Assembly: GCF_023715645.1 (NCBI RefSeq)
Contig: NZ_JAMBOP010000005.1
Coordinates: 124,001 to 188,000, forward strand
Reading direction: 5' to 3'
DNA length: 64,000 nt
Source: Bacillus cytotoxicus
Lineage (GTDB): Bacteria > Bacillota > Bacilli > Bacillales > Bacillaceae_G
A program made the translations under genes and the position numbers. This document shows positions 17,009 through 24,976 of this stretch, one piece after another. Below the pieces are notes generated by a model that saw only the letters and a list, made by a program, of their open reading frames with translations, searched no databases and had not been told where the DNA came from. Each line of letters begins with the position of its first letter. Position 1 is the first letter of the stretch.

Positions 17009-18187
17009 ATGAAAAAAATTAAAATCGCATCTTGCGCATTAGCGGCAGGATTTATGATGTTTTCAGTAGTAACACCAAATGCATTTGCTGAAGATGTAAA
17101 TACACAAATCCAACAACAAAAAGACACTTTACATAAACAACAAGAAGAACGTGATGTCATCCAAAAACAAATGGATGAATTAAAGAAGACAATTCAAGGA
17201 TTAGATAAGTCTGTTCAAGAGAACGAAGCGAAACTTGCTGAAACGGTAAAGCAAGTAGAAGAAGCGCAAAAAACAATTGAACAAAAAGATAAAGAGATTG
17301 CAGATTTACAAACGAAAATTGCACAGCGTGAAGAACTATTGAGAAAACGTTTAGTTGCTCTTCAAGAGAAACCAAATACGAACGTTGTAACAGAAGTAGT
17401 TGTAAACTCTAAAAGCTTTGCAGATTTAATCGATCGTTTAACTTCTGTTTCACAAATTCTTGATTCTGACCAAGATATTATGAAAACGCAACAAAGTGAT
17501 CAAGAGAAAGTGAAAAAAGATGTAGCACTTATTAAAGACAAACAAAAAGAATTAAAAGATGCACAAGCAAAAATGGAAACTGCGAAAAAAGAACTTGATG
17601 CTGAAAAAGCGAAAAAACAATCAGCAGTAGATGAGTTAAGTGCAAAAATGCAAACGGTTGTAAATGGAATGCAGAGCACAGAGGGTCAATTAAAAGACCT
17701 AGAAAAGCAAGCTCTATACTTACAAAGTTTAGCTGAAAAAGCAGCGGCGCAACCAGCACAACAACCAGCGAATAATGGTGGCGGACAAGATAAAGGTTCT
17801 AAGCCAGCAAAAAAAGGTGGAGATACTCCATCACCAACTCCTAAACCAGGTATAATTGGAAAAGCGGAACAATACCTTGGTATGCCATACGTTTGGGGTA
17901 GTGCAAGCCCATCTAACGGTGGATTTGACTGCAGTGGTTTCATTGCTTACGTTTACGGCGTAGGTCGTCAAGATGTAAATGGATACTGGAATTCTACTCA
18001 GCACATTAGCGATCCACAACCTGGCGATTTAGTATTCTTCCAAGGTACGTATAAAGAAGGTCCATCTCATATCGGTATTTATGCTGGTAACGGACAAATG
18101 ATTCACGCTGGTGATAGCGGAATTGGATACTCTAGCTTGAGCAGTTCTTACAACCAAAAACATTTCTTAGGATACGGTAGATTCTAG
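17009..18187 (+). CDS. Secreted NlpC/P60 D,L-endopeptidase with coiled-coil domain (CwlO-like)
   Basis: Peptidoglycan hydrolase cutting D-Glu to diamino acid bonds in the wall peptide. 392 residues: signal peptide 1-27 (cleavage after AFA), a long coiled coil (about 30-240) rich in K, E and Q, a Pro/Gly/Lys linker (245-280) and a C-terminal NlpC/P60 domain (281-392). The catalytic cysteine is in FDCSGF (C308) and the histidine in SHIGIY (H354). The architecture is that of CwlO, whose coiled coil is controlled by FtsEX; ftsEX is encoded 13 kb away. The upstream WalR boxes fit regulation by the wall-stress kinase system. Whether this is the main CwlO ortholog cannot be decided here. Confidence 0.92.
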   Translation: MKKIKIASCALAAGFMMFSVVTPNAFAEDVNTQIQQQKDTLHKQQEERDVIQKQMDELKKTIQGLDKSVQENEAKLAETVKQVEEAQKTIEQKDKEIADLQTKIAQREELLRKRLVALQEKPNTNVVTEVVVNSKSFADLIDRLTSVSQILDSDQDIMKTQQSDQEKVKKDVALIKDKQKELKDAQAKMETAKKELDAEKAKKQSAVDELSAKMQTVVNGMQSTEGQLKDLEKQALYLQSLAEKAAAQPAQQPANNGGGQDKGSKPAKKGGDTPSPTPKPGIIGKAEQYLGMPYVWGSASPSNGGFDCSGFIAYVYGVGRQDVNGYWNSTQHISDPQPGDLVFFQGTYKEGPSHIGIYAGNGQMIHAGDSGIGYSSLSSSYNQKHFLGYGRF

Positions 18188-18218
18188 GATTTATAATCAA
18201 ATAAATTACGTGTATAAA

Positions 18219-18268
18219 GTTGATAGCTTACTATTTTAAGAGTAGGTTATCGGCTTTTTTGCGTTTTT
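18219..18268 (+). terminator. Terminator after the NlpC/P60 gene
   Basis: GTTGATAGCTTACT pairs imperfectly with AGTAGGTTATCGGC around ATTTTAAG, followed by TTTTTTG. Confidence 0.65.
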
Positions 18269-18294
18269 ACAAACTCTTTCTATGTTCTTATAGT
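18266..18294 (+). promoter_or_regulatory. Likely sigma-A promoter of comFA
   Basis: TTTACA (18266-18271), a 17-bp spacer and TATAGT (18289-18294), 22 bp before the comFA start codon. I see no clear ComK box pair. Confidence 0.55.
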
Positions 18295-18316
18295 AAAAGC
18301 AGAAAGGGGGAGAAAG

Positions 18317-19663
18317 ATGCTAGAAGGTCGCCAATTGCTGTTAGAAGAAGTATCTGTATCGAAAGAAGAATTATATCAGTTTGAGCAAGAAGGTTATATT
18401 CGTTATGAGAAAGGCGTTGTAAAGAAAAACTCTCGTTATATGTGTCAGCGCTGCGGTAATGAGGAGCGGCGCTTGTTTTTTTCGTTTCAATGCGATCGCT
18501 GCCGTGCGATGTGCATGTATTGCCGGAAATGCATCATGATGGGAAGAGTGAGTGAATGTACAAAGCTCGTTCGCTGGACTGGTCCGATCCAAAATGAAGT
18601 GATTGAGAATTCTCTTAAGTGGGATGGTCAGTTATCAGAAGGACAGCGAAAGGCCGCGGACGGAATTGTTAGGGCGGTGCAGCGGAAAGAATCGTTTTTC
18701 GTCTGGGCCGTATGCGGCGCAGGAAAAACAGAGATGTTATTTCACGGTATACAAGAAGCGCTGCATAAAGGAGAACGTATTTGTATAGCCACGCCGCGGA
18801 CAGATGTTGTACTTGAACTTTATCCGCGTTTGCAAGAAGTGTTTCCATCGGTTTCAATTTGCGCGTTATACGGCGGGAGTGACGACTTATCTAAAAATGC
18901 GCAGCTTGTTATTTCGACAACGCATCAGCTTCTTCGTTATTACAGGGCGTTTGATGTGATGATTGTAGATGAAATTGATGCCTTTCCTTATTCAATGGAT
19001 GACACGCTGCAATATGCAGTTCGCTTTGCTAGTAAAGAAAATGCTTCGTTTATTTATTTGACAGCGACGCCGCCAAGGGAGTGGCAAAGAAAGCTTCGTA
19101 ATGGAAAACAAAACGGCGTGATTATTCCAGCACGCTATCATCGTTATCCCCTCCCTGTACCCCTTTTTCGCTGGTGTGGTAATTGGCGAAAATCTATCGA
19201 AAAGGAAACGTTACCTGCCAACGTTTTACGGTGGTTCCACATCTATTTAGAAAAACAATATCCTATGTTTTTATTTGTTCCCCATGTTTGTTATGTAGAA
19301 GAAATCGTTTCTATTTTAAAATGTATCGATCATCGTATCGAGGGTGTGCATGCAGAAGATGCAAAGCGAAAAGAGAAAGTGGCTTCGTTTCGAAAAGGCG
19401 AGATTCCATTATTAGTGACGACAACAATTTTAGAGCGGGGCGTTACTGTTTCGAATTTACAAGTGGCAGTGTTAGGGGCGGAAGAGCAGGTGTTTTCAGA
19501 AAGTGCACTCGTTCAAATTGCCGGGCGAGCAGGACGCAGTCGTCATGCTCCTTCTGGTGATGTCATCTATTTTCATTACGGCAAGACAGAGGCGATGGTT
19601 GCGGCGAAAAAACAAATTCAAATGATGAATAAACGAGCAAAGCAAGAAGGGTTCGTTGACTAA
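18317..19663 (+). CDS. comFA: Late competence helicase ComFA
   Basis: DEAD-box ATPase that drives import of transforming DNA into the cytoplasm. 448 residues. An N-terminal zinc cluster is seen as cysteine pairs at 43/46, 59/62, 66/69 and 72/81. The helicase core follows, with Walker A CGAGKT (133-138), a DEID box near residue 219, TATPPR and the C-terminal motif QIAGRAGRSRHAPSGD. The ribosome site AAAGGGGG lies 7 bp before the ATG. The stop overlaps the comFC start by one base (TAATG); no comFB lies between them, as is usual in this group. Confidence 0.95.
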   Translation: MLEGRQLLLEEVSVSKEELYQFEQEGYIRYEKGVVKKNSRYMCQRCGNEERRLFFSFQCDRCRAMCMYCRKCIMMGRVSECTKLVRWTGPIQNEVIENSLKWDGQLSEGQRKAADGIVRAVQRKESFFVWAVCGAGKTEMLFHGIQEALHKGERICIATPRTDVVLELYPRLQEVFPSVSICALYGGSDDLSKNAQLVISTTHQLLRYYRAFDVMIVDEIDAFPYSMDDTLQYAVRFASKENASFIYLTATPPREWQRKLRNGKQNGVIIPARYHRYPLPVPLFRWCGNWRKSIEKETLPANVLRWFHIYLEKQYPMFLFVPHVCYVEEIVSILKCIDHRIEGVHAEDAKRKEKVASFRKGEIPLLVTTTILERGVTVSNLQVAVLGAEEQVFSESALVQIAGRAGRSRHAPSGDVIYFHYGKTEAMVAAKKQIQMMNKRAKQEGFVD

Positions 19664-20370
19664 TGCATTGTCTTCTTTGCGATGATGTTGTCTCTATTTT
19701 GCCGAGCTGGTTTTCCTTTTTTGTTGAACAAGATAAAAGATATGTATGCACATACTGTGAGCAAAAATTTTCTTATATGATAGGAGATATTTGTGCGGAT
19801 TGCGGAAGAATGTTTCAATCTCTAGCAGATGAATATAGGGAAGGGGAATATTGTCAGGATTGTTTACGCTGGAGGAAAGATCCGTATTTTCGGCATATAT
19901 ATGTCAAAAATCGCTCTGTCTATGCATATAACGATTGGATGAAAGAAGTGTTAGCTCGCTTTAAGTTTCGCGGTGATGCGGCTCTTGTGCAACTATTTGC
20001 TACTTCCTTTGCAAATGCTTTTCGGCAGCATTTCTCGCATTGCGATTATATTGTTCCAATTCCGCTTAGCTTACAACGTCAATATGAGCGAGGGTTTAAT
20101 CAAGCCGAGTTATTAGCGGCATGTTTATCGGTTTCGGTGATGAAAACATCGCTTATGCGAAGCGGTGCAGAGAAGCAAAGTAAGAAAACAAGAGCAGAGC
20201 GATTGCGGCGTTCTCGGCCTTTTTCTTTTGCGGAAGAAGAATCTTTTTGTGGGAAAGACATTGTCTTAATTGATGACGTGTACACAACTGGTATTACGGT
20301 GCGTCAAGCGGCGCAATGTTTCTATGAAAAAGGTGCGAAGAGCGTTTCGTCTTTGACGTTATGTAGGTAA
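19663..20370 (+). CDS. comFC: Competence-associated phosphoribosyltransferase-like protein ComFC
   Basis: 235-residue ComF protein that works with ComFA in DNA uptake. An N-terminal zinc ribbon is visible as CLLC, CTYC, CADC and CQDC within the first 70 residues, followed by a phosphoribosyltransferase-type domain with VPIPLS and the PRPP-loop motif VLIDDVYTTGIT near residues 200-211. It is translationally coupled to comFA by a TAATG overlap. A terminator follows at 20451. Confidence 0.94.
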   Translation: MHCLLCDDVVSILPSWFSFFVEQDKRYVCTYCEQKFSYMIGDICADCGRMFQSLADEYREGEYCQDCLRWRKDPYFRHIYVKNRSVYAYNDWMKEVLARFKFRGDAALVQLFATSFANAFRQHFSHCDYIVPIPLSLQRQYERGFNQAELLAACLSVSVMKTSLMRSGAEKQSKKTRAERLRRSRPFSFAEEESFCGKDIVLIDDVYTTGITVRQAAQCFYEKGAKSVSSLTLCR

Positions 20371-20450
20371 TTTTTTAGTTGTGGTCCTTTTTACTATTGT
20401 AGCTTGATGTGAATGCGCTTTCGAAGTGTTGCTATTTTAACTTAAAAAGG

Positions 20451-20490
20451 AAAAAGAACTTGTAGCAATCACTACAAGTTCTTTTTGAGA
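20451..20490 (+). terminator. comFA-comFC terminator
   Basis: AAAAAGAACTTGTAG (20451-20465) pairs perfectly with CTACAAGTTCTTTTT (20472-20486) around a 6-base loop. Confidence 0.88.
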
Positions 20491-20634
20491 TAGTAATAAG
20501 GGTAAAACAAACTATTTTAACAAGAAAAACAGGGGTAATTACCTAGGGGATTATTTGACAAGTTTATTATATAACAAATATTAACATTTAAAGATTTTAA
20601 TTTTGAAAACTTTGTGAATTATGAAAATTAAAAA

Positions 20635-20800
20635 CCTAACATAAAACCCTTTTCTTTTTAGATAGACGCGGTCAGGGCCTTTTCCTGCCGCATGCGATGT
20701 CTAAACAAAGAGAGGAAGAAAGTAGCAAGTTACTTTTTGTTTGGTATAGCGGCGACTTGTGGGCTGGAATGTCAAGTTGAATTTATATATAAAGTCTTTA
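20635..20800 (+). repeat. Interspersed core repeat
   Basis: Plus orientation: AACCCTTTTCTTTTTAGA, GGTCAGGGCCTTTTCCTGCC, GCGACTTGTGGGCTGG and GTTGAATTTATATATA at the end. It lies in the 20371-21789 gap. Confidence 0.68.
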
Positions 20801-20959
20801 AATCAACATTGTAATATCACTTATTACATGATTCATATTTTCAATATGTATACTAAAATATTTTTTTGTTATATCTAGACTCACACAAATAATCTGCGCA
20901 TCAATTCACCTTTGATAGACAGATTATTTGTACGATAATTTATTATAAGTGCGAGAAGA

Positions 20960-21040
20960 TTACATGAATGTTTTTAAAAGAGTTGCTATTAACGGAATTA
21001 ATCCACCTAGAAATGATAAAATTGCCATTGCGATTGTCAT
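20960..21040 (-). CDS. 26-residue hydrophobic peptide
   Basis: A very short ORF with an almost perfect ribosome site (AAAGGAGG, 7 bp before the ATG) and a near-consensus sigma-A promoter (TTGTCA, 17 bp, TATACT). The peptide begins MTIAMAILSFLGGLIP and ends LIATLLKTFM, so it is a single hydrophobic, glycine- and proline-kinked helix with one lysine. The size and composition fit phenol-soluble-modulin-like peptides, leaderless bacteriocins, membrane regulators or type I toxins; the sequence alone cannot decide. No partner gene is seen, and the next gene on that strand is far away. Confidence 0.6.
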   Translation of the reverse strand: MTIAMAILSFLGGLIPLIATLLKTFM

Positions 21041-21089
21041 AATAATTCCTCCTTTAAAATTATTAGAATATTAAGAATCTTGTAAATTT

Positions 21090-21118
21090 AGTATATTATA
21101 GATTTGAGAATATGACAA
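21090..21118 (-). promoter_or_regulatory. Sigma-A promoter of the 26-residue peptide gene
   Basis: On the minus strand, TTGTCA (complement of 21113-21118) and TATACT (complement of 21090-21095) with a 17-bp spacer. An A/T palindromic stretch TGATAATGATA lies about 20 bp upstream and partly resembles a Fur box. Confidence 0.55.
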
Positions 21119-21153
21119 TATGTTTTTTAAAAATTGTATATCATTATCATTTT

Positions 21154-21552
21154 GTAACTACTCAGTTATACATTTCATTTAGAAGTTTGATAAGGAGCAT
21201 GATTCCAGCAAAAATGCGCCCCCTTACCTAATAGAAATTTATTTTCATTTTCCAGCATATAGATTGCTGTCATGAAGATAAAGTGAAACTTCCATCAGTG
21301 ACGCTTTCCTCACTGATGGAAATCTCTCACCAATCGGGCTTTTACGGGCAGTTTTCTTCCCCGTACTTCCCCAGTCCTTACTGCCCACGAATAGCGGGGT
21401 AAAAATGGCCCTACACCTTGCTGTCTTTCTTTGTTTTAAAACTTTGCGCGTGGCAGGAAAAGGCCCTGACCGCTCCTATGCATGGCCAGTCCCTCTCGCC
21501 CATTTTAAAAATGCTTTTCTTCCTTTTTTTCATAGAGTGACTAAGTAGTTAC
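21154..21552 (-). mobile_element. MITE copy 3 carrying a nested ATAAA-type repeat
   Basis: 399 bp, with ends GTAACTACTCAGTTA and TGACTAAGTAGTTAC. It is flanked by a perfect 8-bp duplication ATCATTTT (21146-21153 and 21553-21560). Its extra length over other copies is due to the insertion at 21283-21398. Confidence 0.87.
21283..21398. mobile_element. ATAAA-flanked repeat (family K) inserted in a MITE
   Basis: 116 bp from GTGAAACTTCCATCAGTG to GCCCACGAATAGCGGG. It is flanked by ATAAA (21278-21282) and GTAAA (21399-21403). Uninterrupted MITEs read GATAAAAATGG at this spot, so the empty site is known. Confidence 0.82.
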
Positions 21553-21789
21553 ATCATTTTTATCTACTCAAATTACGCAATGACCTATTAATTTTTTGTA
21601 TAGACGCGATTGCTAGTAAGTCTTTCTCCATCAATCCCTGCAAATATGTAACTTATACTCTACTTCTACTAAGGAGAAATTTCGTTTGTTTATCGTGTGT
21701 CTATTATTTAATTAACTACAAATGATTGGATGCCCCTCTGCATAACATAATGGTGTGGGACAATTTTAAATTCGATAAGGGGGCTTGTT

Positions 21790-23388
21790 ATGTTTCATAA
21801 GTTCAAACGTTTCTTTGCATTGTTAATTGTTGTTATTCTTGTTTCTTGCTCTTTTCCTATTTCATCTGCTTTTGCTAGTTCTGTGCAACTTTCTGGGGGG
21901 ATTTTTCCGCCATCAGAATCGTTTACTCCTGGGAGTTGGTTTTTAGGGAAAACTCCTGAGAATAGTTCTAATAAACCGCCTATCGTATTCGTTCAAGGTA
22001 AGAATGGGAATGCGAAGGATTGGTATGGTGAAACGGTCTATCATGGTATGAATGATATGTATAACTATGCTTATAATGCAGGATATCAAGTTGTTTTTGT
22101 CCAGCTGTATGATGCTGCTGGGAAAGGTTCGGCGAGCGAGTGGGATAATGGACGTTTGCTCGCTTCTATGCTGGAGGAGATCTATAATCATTTTGGGAAG
22201 AAAGTGAATATTGTTGCGCATAGTAAAGGTGGACCAGACACGCAAGCAGCACTTATTCATTACGGTGCCAACCGGTTTGTTGGAAATGTAGTGACACTTG
22301 CCTCACCGCACTATGGATCGAATTTAGCAGATTTAGCATATAGCTGGTGGGCAGGCTGGCTTGCTTCTTTATTGGGGCAACAAGATGCGGGTACGTATTC
22401 TTTGCAGACGGGGGAAATGGCGCAGTTTCGTAATATAACGGATAGTAATCCAAACGCTAAGTTGAACCGGTATTATACAGTGGCAGGAACAAGCTGGGGA
22501 CCGGCCTTCTCTGCATTGTCCGTAGGTGGGTTTTATCTCTCTTGGTATGGTGGGAATGATGGGTTGGTTAACGAATGGAGTACGAAGCTACCGTATGGAA
22601 AACATTTATTCACAGACTCTAGTCTTGATCATGATAGCATTCGAATGGGATCCTCTGTGTTTTCACGGATTGAACCTTATTTGCGTAGTGCTGCACCATC
22701 GCCCTCTATGGTAAGCGAAAATATAATTGAGGAATCACAGGGGAATCTGGCTGTTAATGCGAATCAAACGGTACTCGGAGGGCATCTCCCGGCAAATAGC
22801 TGGGTGGAACAAATCTTTGCGGTGGATACTGTAACAGATGGAAGTGTCTCTGTATGGACTGCAAATTCAAATGTGCAAATGCAACTTATTGCTCCGTCTG
22901 GTAAGGTGTATACAAATCAAAGCAGTAAAGCGACAGTTGGAGAAGAATATGCTTATTTTAACGGAGCGACGATTCGAACATTCCAAGTAGATCAAATGGA
23001 AGAAGGCGAGTGGCGTTTGAAAATGATGTCAGAGAAAAAGGACGACGCATATTTGATGCTTGCGAATTATAAACAAGCGGCACCGTTTACGTTAGAAATG
23101 CCAGGTAAGGTGAAACAAGGGAAAGCGGAGTTTAAGCTAACAAAATCTCAAAAGCGCGCTCTGCAGCAAGAAAACGTATCTTTTGATGTGCATGTTGTAG
23201 ACCGAGATGGAAAGTTAGTTTCGCAATCTAATAAACTGCAAAAAGAAAGTGCAGCTACATTTACAGGGAAGTTGCCGAATGTTGAAAAATCAGGTGTGTA
23301 TAACGTAACAATCGATATTAAAGGGAAAAATAAAGAAGGAAAAGCATATACTCGGACGATTGTGCGTTCGGTATATATCGAGAAATAA
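21790..23388 (+). CDS. Secreted alpha/beta-hydrolase lipase
   Basis: 532-residue exported lipase/esterase. A signal peptide covers about residues 1-29 (ending SSAFA). The hydrolase domain (about 45-300) has the nucleophile in AHSKGG, a likely acid in YGGNDGLV and a histidine in LDHDS, giving a complete Ser-Asp-His set; PPIVFVQGKNGN marks the oxyanion region. The C-terminal 220 residues look like beta-rich accessory domains. The ATG is preceded by AAGGGGG. A degenerate PlcR-type box lies about 50 bp upstream. Substrates are probably acylglycerols, but this is inferred from family only. Confidence 0.88.
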   Translation: MFHKFKRFFALLIVVILVSCSFPISSAFASSVQLSGGIFPPSESFTPGSWFLGKTPENSSNKPPIVFVQGKNGNAKDWYGETVYHGMNDMYNYAYNAGYQVVFVQLYDAAGKGSASEWDNGRLLASMLEEIYNHFGKKVNIVAHSKGGPDTQAALIHYGANRFVGNVVTLASPHYGSNLADLAYSWWAGWLASLLGQQDAGTYSLQTGEMAQFRNITDSNPNAKLNRYYTVAGTSWGPAFSALSVGGFYLSWYGGNDGLVNEWSTKLPYGKHLFTDSSLDHDSIRMGSSVFSRIEPYLRSAAPSPSMVSENIIEESQGNLAVNANQTVLGGHLPANSWVEQIFAVDTVTDGSVSVWTANSNVQMQLIAPSGKVYTNQSSKATVGEEYAYFNGATIRTFQVDQMEEGEWRLKMMSEKKDDAYLMLANYKQAAPFTLEMPGKVKQGKAEFKLTKSQKRALQQENVSFDVHVVDRDGKLVSQSNKLQKESAATFTGKLPNVEKSGVYNVTIDIKGKNKEGKAYTRTIVRSVYIEK

Positions 23389-23510
23389 GGTATGTCGAAA
23401 GGTACAATAAAAAGACGACAAGTCTTCTTTGACTTTCTGTTTTCGTATTCGTTATAGTCAAAGTATGAGGCGTATGCCTTTATTTTAAGATTGAAGGGAA
23501 TGGAACGATT

Positions 23511-23708
23511 ATGCAAGGAAAAGTAAAATGGTTTAATTCAGAAAAAGGTTTTGGGTTTATCGAGCGTGATGGTGGAGATGATGTATTTGTTCATTTTTCT
23601 GCAATTCAGGACGATGGATATAAAACGTTAGAAGAAGGACAAAAGGTAAAATTTGAGATTGTAGATGGCGCGCGTGGTCCACAAGCGGCAAATGTTGTAA
23701 AGGTATAA
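23511..23708 (+). CDS. cspC: Cold-shock protein
   Basis: 65-residue single OB-fold RNA chaperone. The RNA-binding motifs KGFGFI (17-22) and VFVHF (29-33, approximate) are intact, and the protein has the usual acidic character. Such proteins bind single-stranded RNA and melt structure during cold or stationary phase. The ribosome site is GGGAATGGA, about 6-8 bp before the ATG. The csp number (A to E) is not certain from sequence alone. A terminator follows 55 bp downstream. Confidence 0.92.
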   Translation: MQGKVKWFNSEKGFGFIERDGGDDVFVHFSAIQDDGYKTLEEGQKVKFEIVDGARGPQAANVVKV

Positions 23709-23760
23709 TTATTTTATCTGAGAAACATGGTACGCTTTAAGGACCAGTGTTTCACATAAG

Positions 23761-23794
23761 AGAACCTCCGTTGCATAGCTAACGGAGGTTTTAT
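23761..23794 (+). terminator. Cold-shock gene terminator
   Basis: AACCTCCGTT (23763-23772) pairs with AACGGAGGTT (23781-23790), then TTATC. Confidence 0.82.
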
Positions 23795-23799
23795 CATAA

Positions 23800-23813
23800 A
23801 GAAAACGTTGTCA
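23800..23813 (+). promoter_or_regulatory. Possible cre site upstream of hpf
   Basis: AGAAAACGTTGTCA matches the CcpA consensus TGWAANCGNTNWCA at all but the first position. A possible -35, TTGTCA, overlaps its right end. In the rest of 23814-24030 I see a hairpin, AAAATCGATA/TATCGATTTT (23921-23946), and nothing else. Confidence 0.35.
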
Positions 23814-24030
23814 AAAAGTTGTAGCAATTTTGTAACGGATTATTCACACGTGCATACGGTAATTATGATGTGAATAGGATAAAATAAGAGTAGGAAAGAT
23901 AACACATTTTCTTTTCTACAAAAATCGATAAAAAAATATCGATTTTATCAAATTTTTATAAAATGTAGGAAGGGTTTTTGATTCCTTTGTCGAAAACCTT
24001 ATACATAGGCTTGAAAGGAGGAGTTCATCT

Positions 24031-24573
24031 ATGAAATTCAACATTCGCGGTGAAAATATTGAAGTAACTCCAGCATTAAAGGAATATGTAGAGAAAAAGT
24101 TAAGTAAGTTAGAACGCTATTTCGATACTTTTCCAGAAATTAAGGTAAACTTAAAAGTGTACTCTGACAAGCAAAGGGTGGAAGTAACAATCCCGTTTCC
24201 AGATTTATTACTTCGCGCTGAAGAAACAAATAGCGATATGTACGCTGCTATTGATTTAGTAGTGGATAAACTGGAAAGACAAATTCGTAAACATAAAACA
24301 AAAGTAAATCGTAAGTTGCGTGAGAAAGGCTCTGTAAAAGCAATGTTGATTCTTCCAGATCAATCAGCTGCGCAAGAAGAAGTTGCTGAAGATGAATTAG
24401 AGCTTGTTCGTACAAAACGATTTGACTTAAAACCAATGGATATAGAAGAAGCGATTTTACAAATGGATATGTTAGGTCATAATTTCTTCGTCTTTACAAA
24501 TTCAGAAACAAATGAAACAAATGTTGTATATGGTCGTAAAGATGGAAAATATGGGTTAATCGAAACTAAATAA
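24031..24573 (+). CDS. hpf: Ribosome hibernation promoting factor, long form
   Basis: 180-residue HPF (YvyD) that binds the 30S subunit and pairs ribosomes into inactive 100S dimers in stationary phase or stress. The N-terminal domain (about 1-100) begins MKFNIRGENIEVTPALKEYV. The C-terminal dimerization domain (about 120-178) contains the stretch RFDLKPMDIEEAILQMDMLGH. The long form is typical of Firmicutes. The ribosome site AAAGGAGGAG lies 6 bp before the ATG. It is followed by a terminator, then secA, the conserved order in Bacillus. Confidence 0.95.
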   Translation: MKFNIRGENIEVTPALKEYVEKKLSKLERYFDTFPEIKVNLKVYSDKQRVEVTIPFPDLLLRAEETNSDMYAAIDLVVDKLERQIRKHKTKVNRKLREKGSVKAMLILPDQSAAQEEVAEDELELVRTKRFDLKPMDIEEAILQMDMLGHNFFVFTNSETNETNVVYGRKDGKYGLIETK

Positions 24574-24585
24574 TCGTATAAAGCA

Positions 24586-24614
24586 AAACGCAGCTGTCAT
24601 GGCTGCGTTTTTTT
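24586..24614 (+). terminator. hpf terminator
   Basis: AACGCAGC (24587-24594) pairs with GCTGCGTT (24602-24609), then TTTTT. Confidence 0.85.
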
Positions 24615-24618
24615 AGGT

Positions 24619-24758
24619 TCTATATAAATCCATTTTAATTTTTTGACATATAAATCGTTGCTATGTAGCAATACAATATAATCTGCACTTGCTCTTGTTT
24701 TAAACCTCGCATGCAGTCAGGGGCAGTAAGACCCCCACTGATGGAAGTTTCACTTTAT
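24619..24758 (-). repeat. Truncated core repeat fused to an ATAAA-type repeat
   Basis: Begins TATATAAATCCATTTTAAT as in the TATATAAATCC subfamily, runs to GCATGCAGTCAG, then switches to GGGCAGTAAGACCCCCACTG and ends GGAAGTTTCACTTTAT. It is a hybrid produced by insertion or deletion. A second GACACTGATGGAAGTTTTA lies at 24930-24948, just before secA. Confidence 0.6.
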
Positions 24759-24804
24759 ATGAATGTGAACAGACCGCTTCTCTATAGATGTATTTGGACG
24801 ATTG

Positions 24805-24834
24805 TTGTCATACATATAAAACAAGTGTTACAAT
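24805..24834 (+). promoter_or_regulatory. secA promoter
   Basis: TTGTCA (24805-24810), 18-bp spacer, TACAAT (24829-24834) with TGT before the -10 (extended -10). It is 143 bp before the secA start codon. Confidence 0.6.
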
Positions 24835-24976
24835 TGTCATTAGGTTTACACTTTTTTAGTAGGCGAAAGAATTCTATTTTTATACAAAATCAAATTGAGT
24901 GTTATAGCGACCAATCAGTGAAAAGAAAAACGACACTGATGGAAGTTTTATTTTAATAAAAGAGGAGCGTATTCTC

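Noticed and set aside
19183-19560. 125-residue plus-strand frame in comFA
   Set aside because: Alternative frame of comFA with high Arg/Cys/Ser content; comFA motifs are intact across it.
20405-20430. cre-like TGAATGCGCTTTCG after comFC
   Set aside because: Two mismatches to consensus, and it lies between a gene end and its terminator with no promoter.
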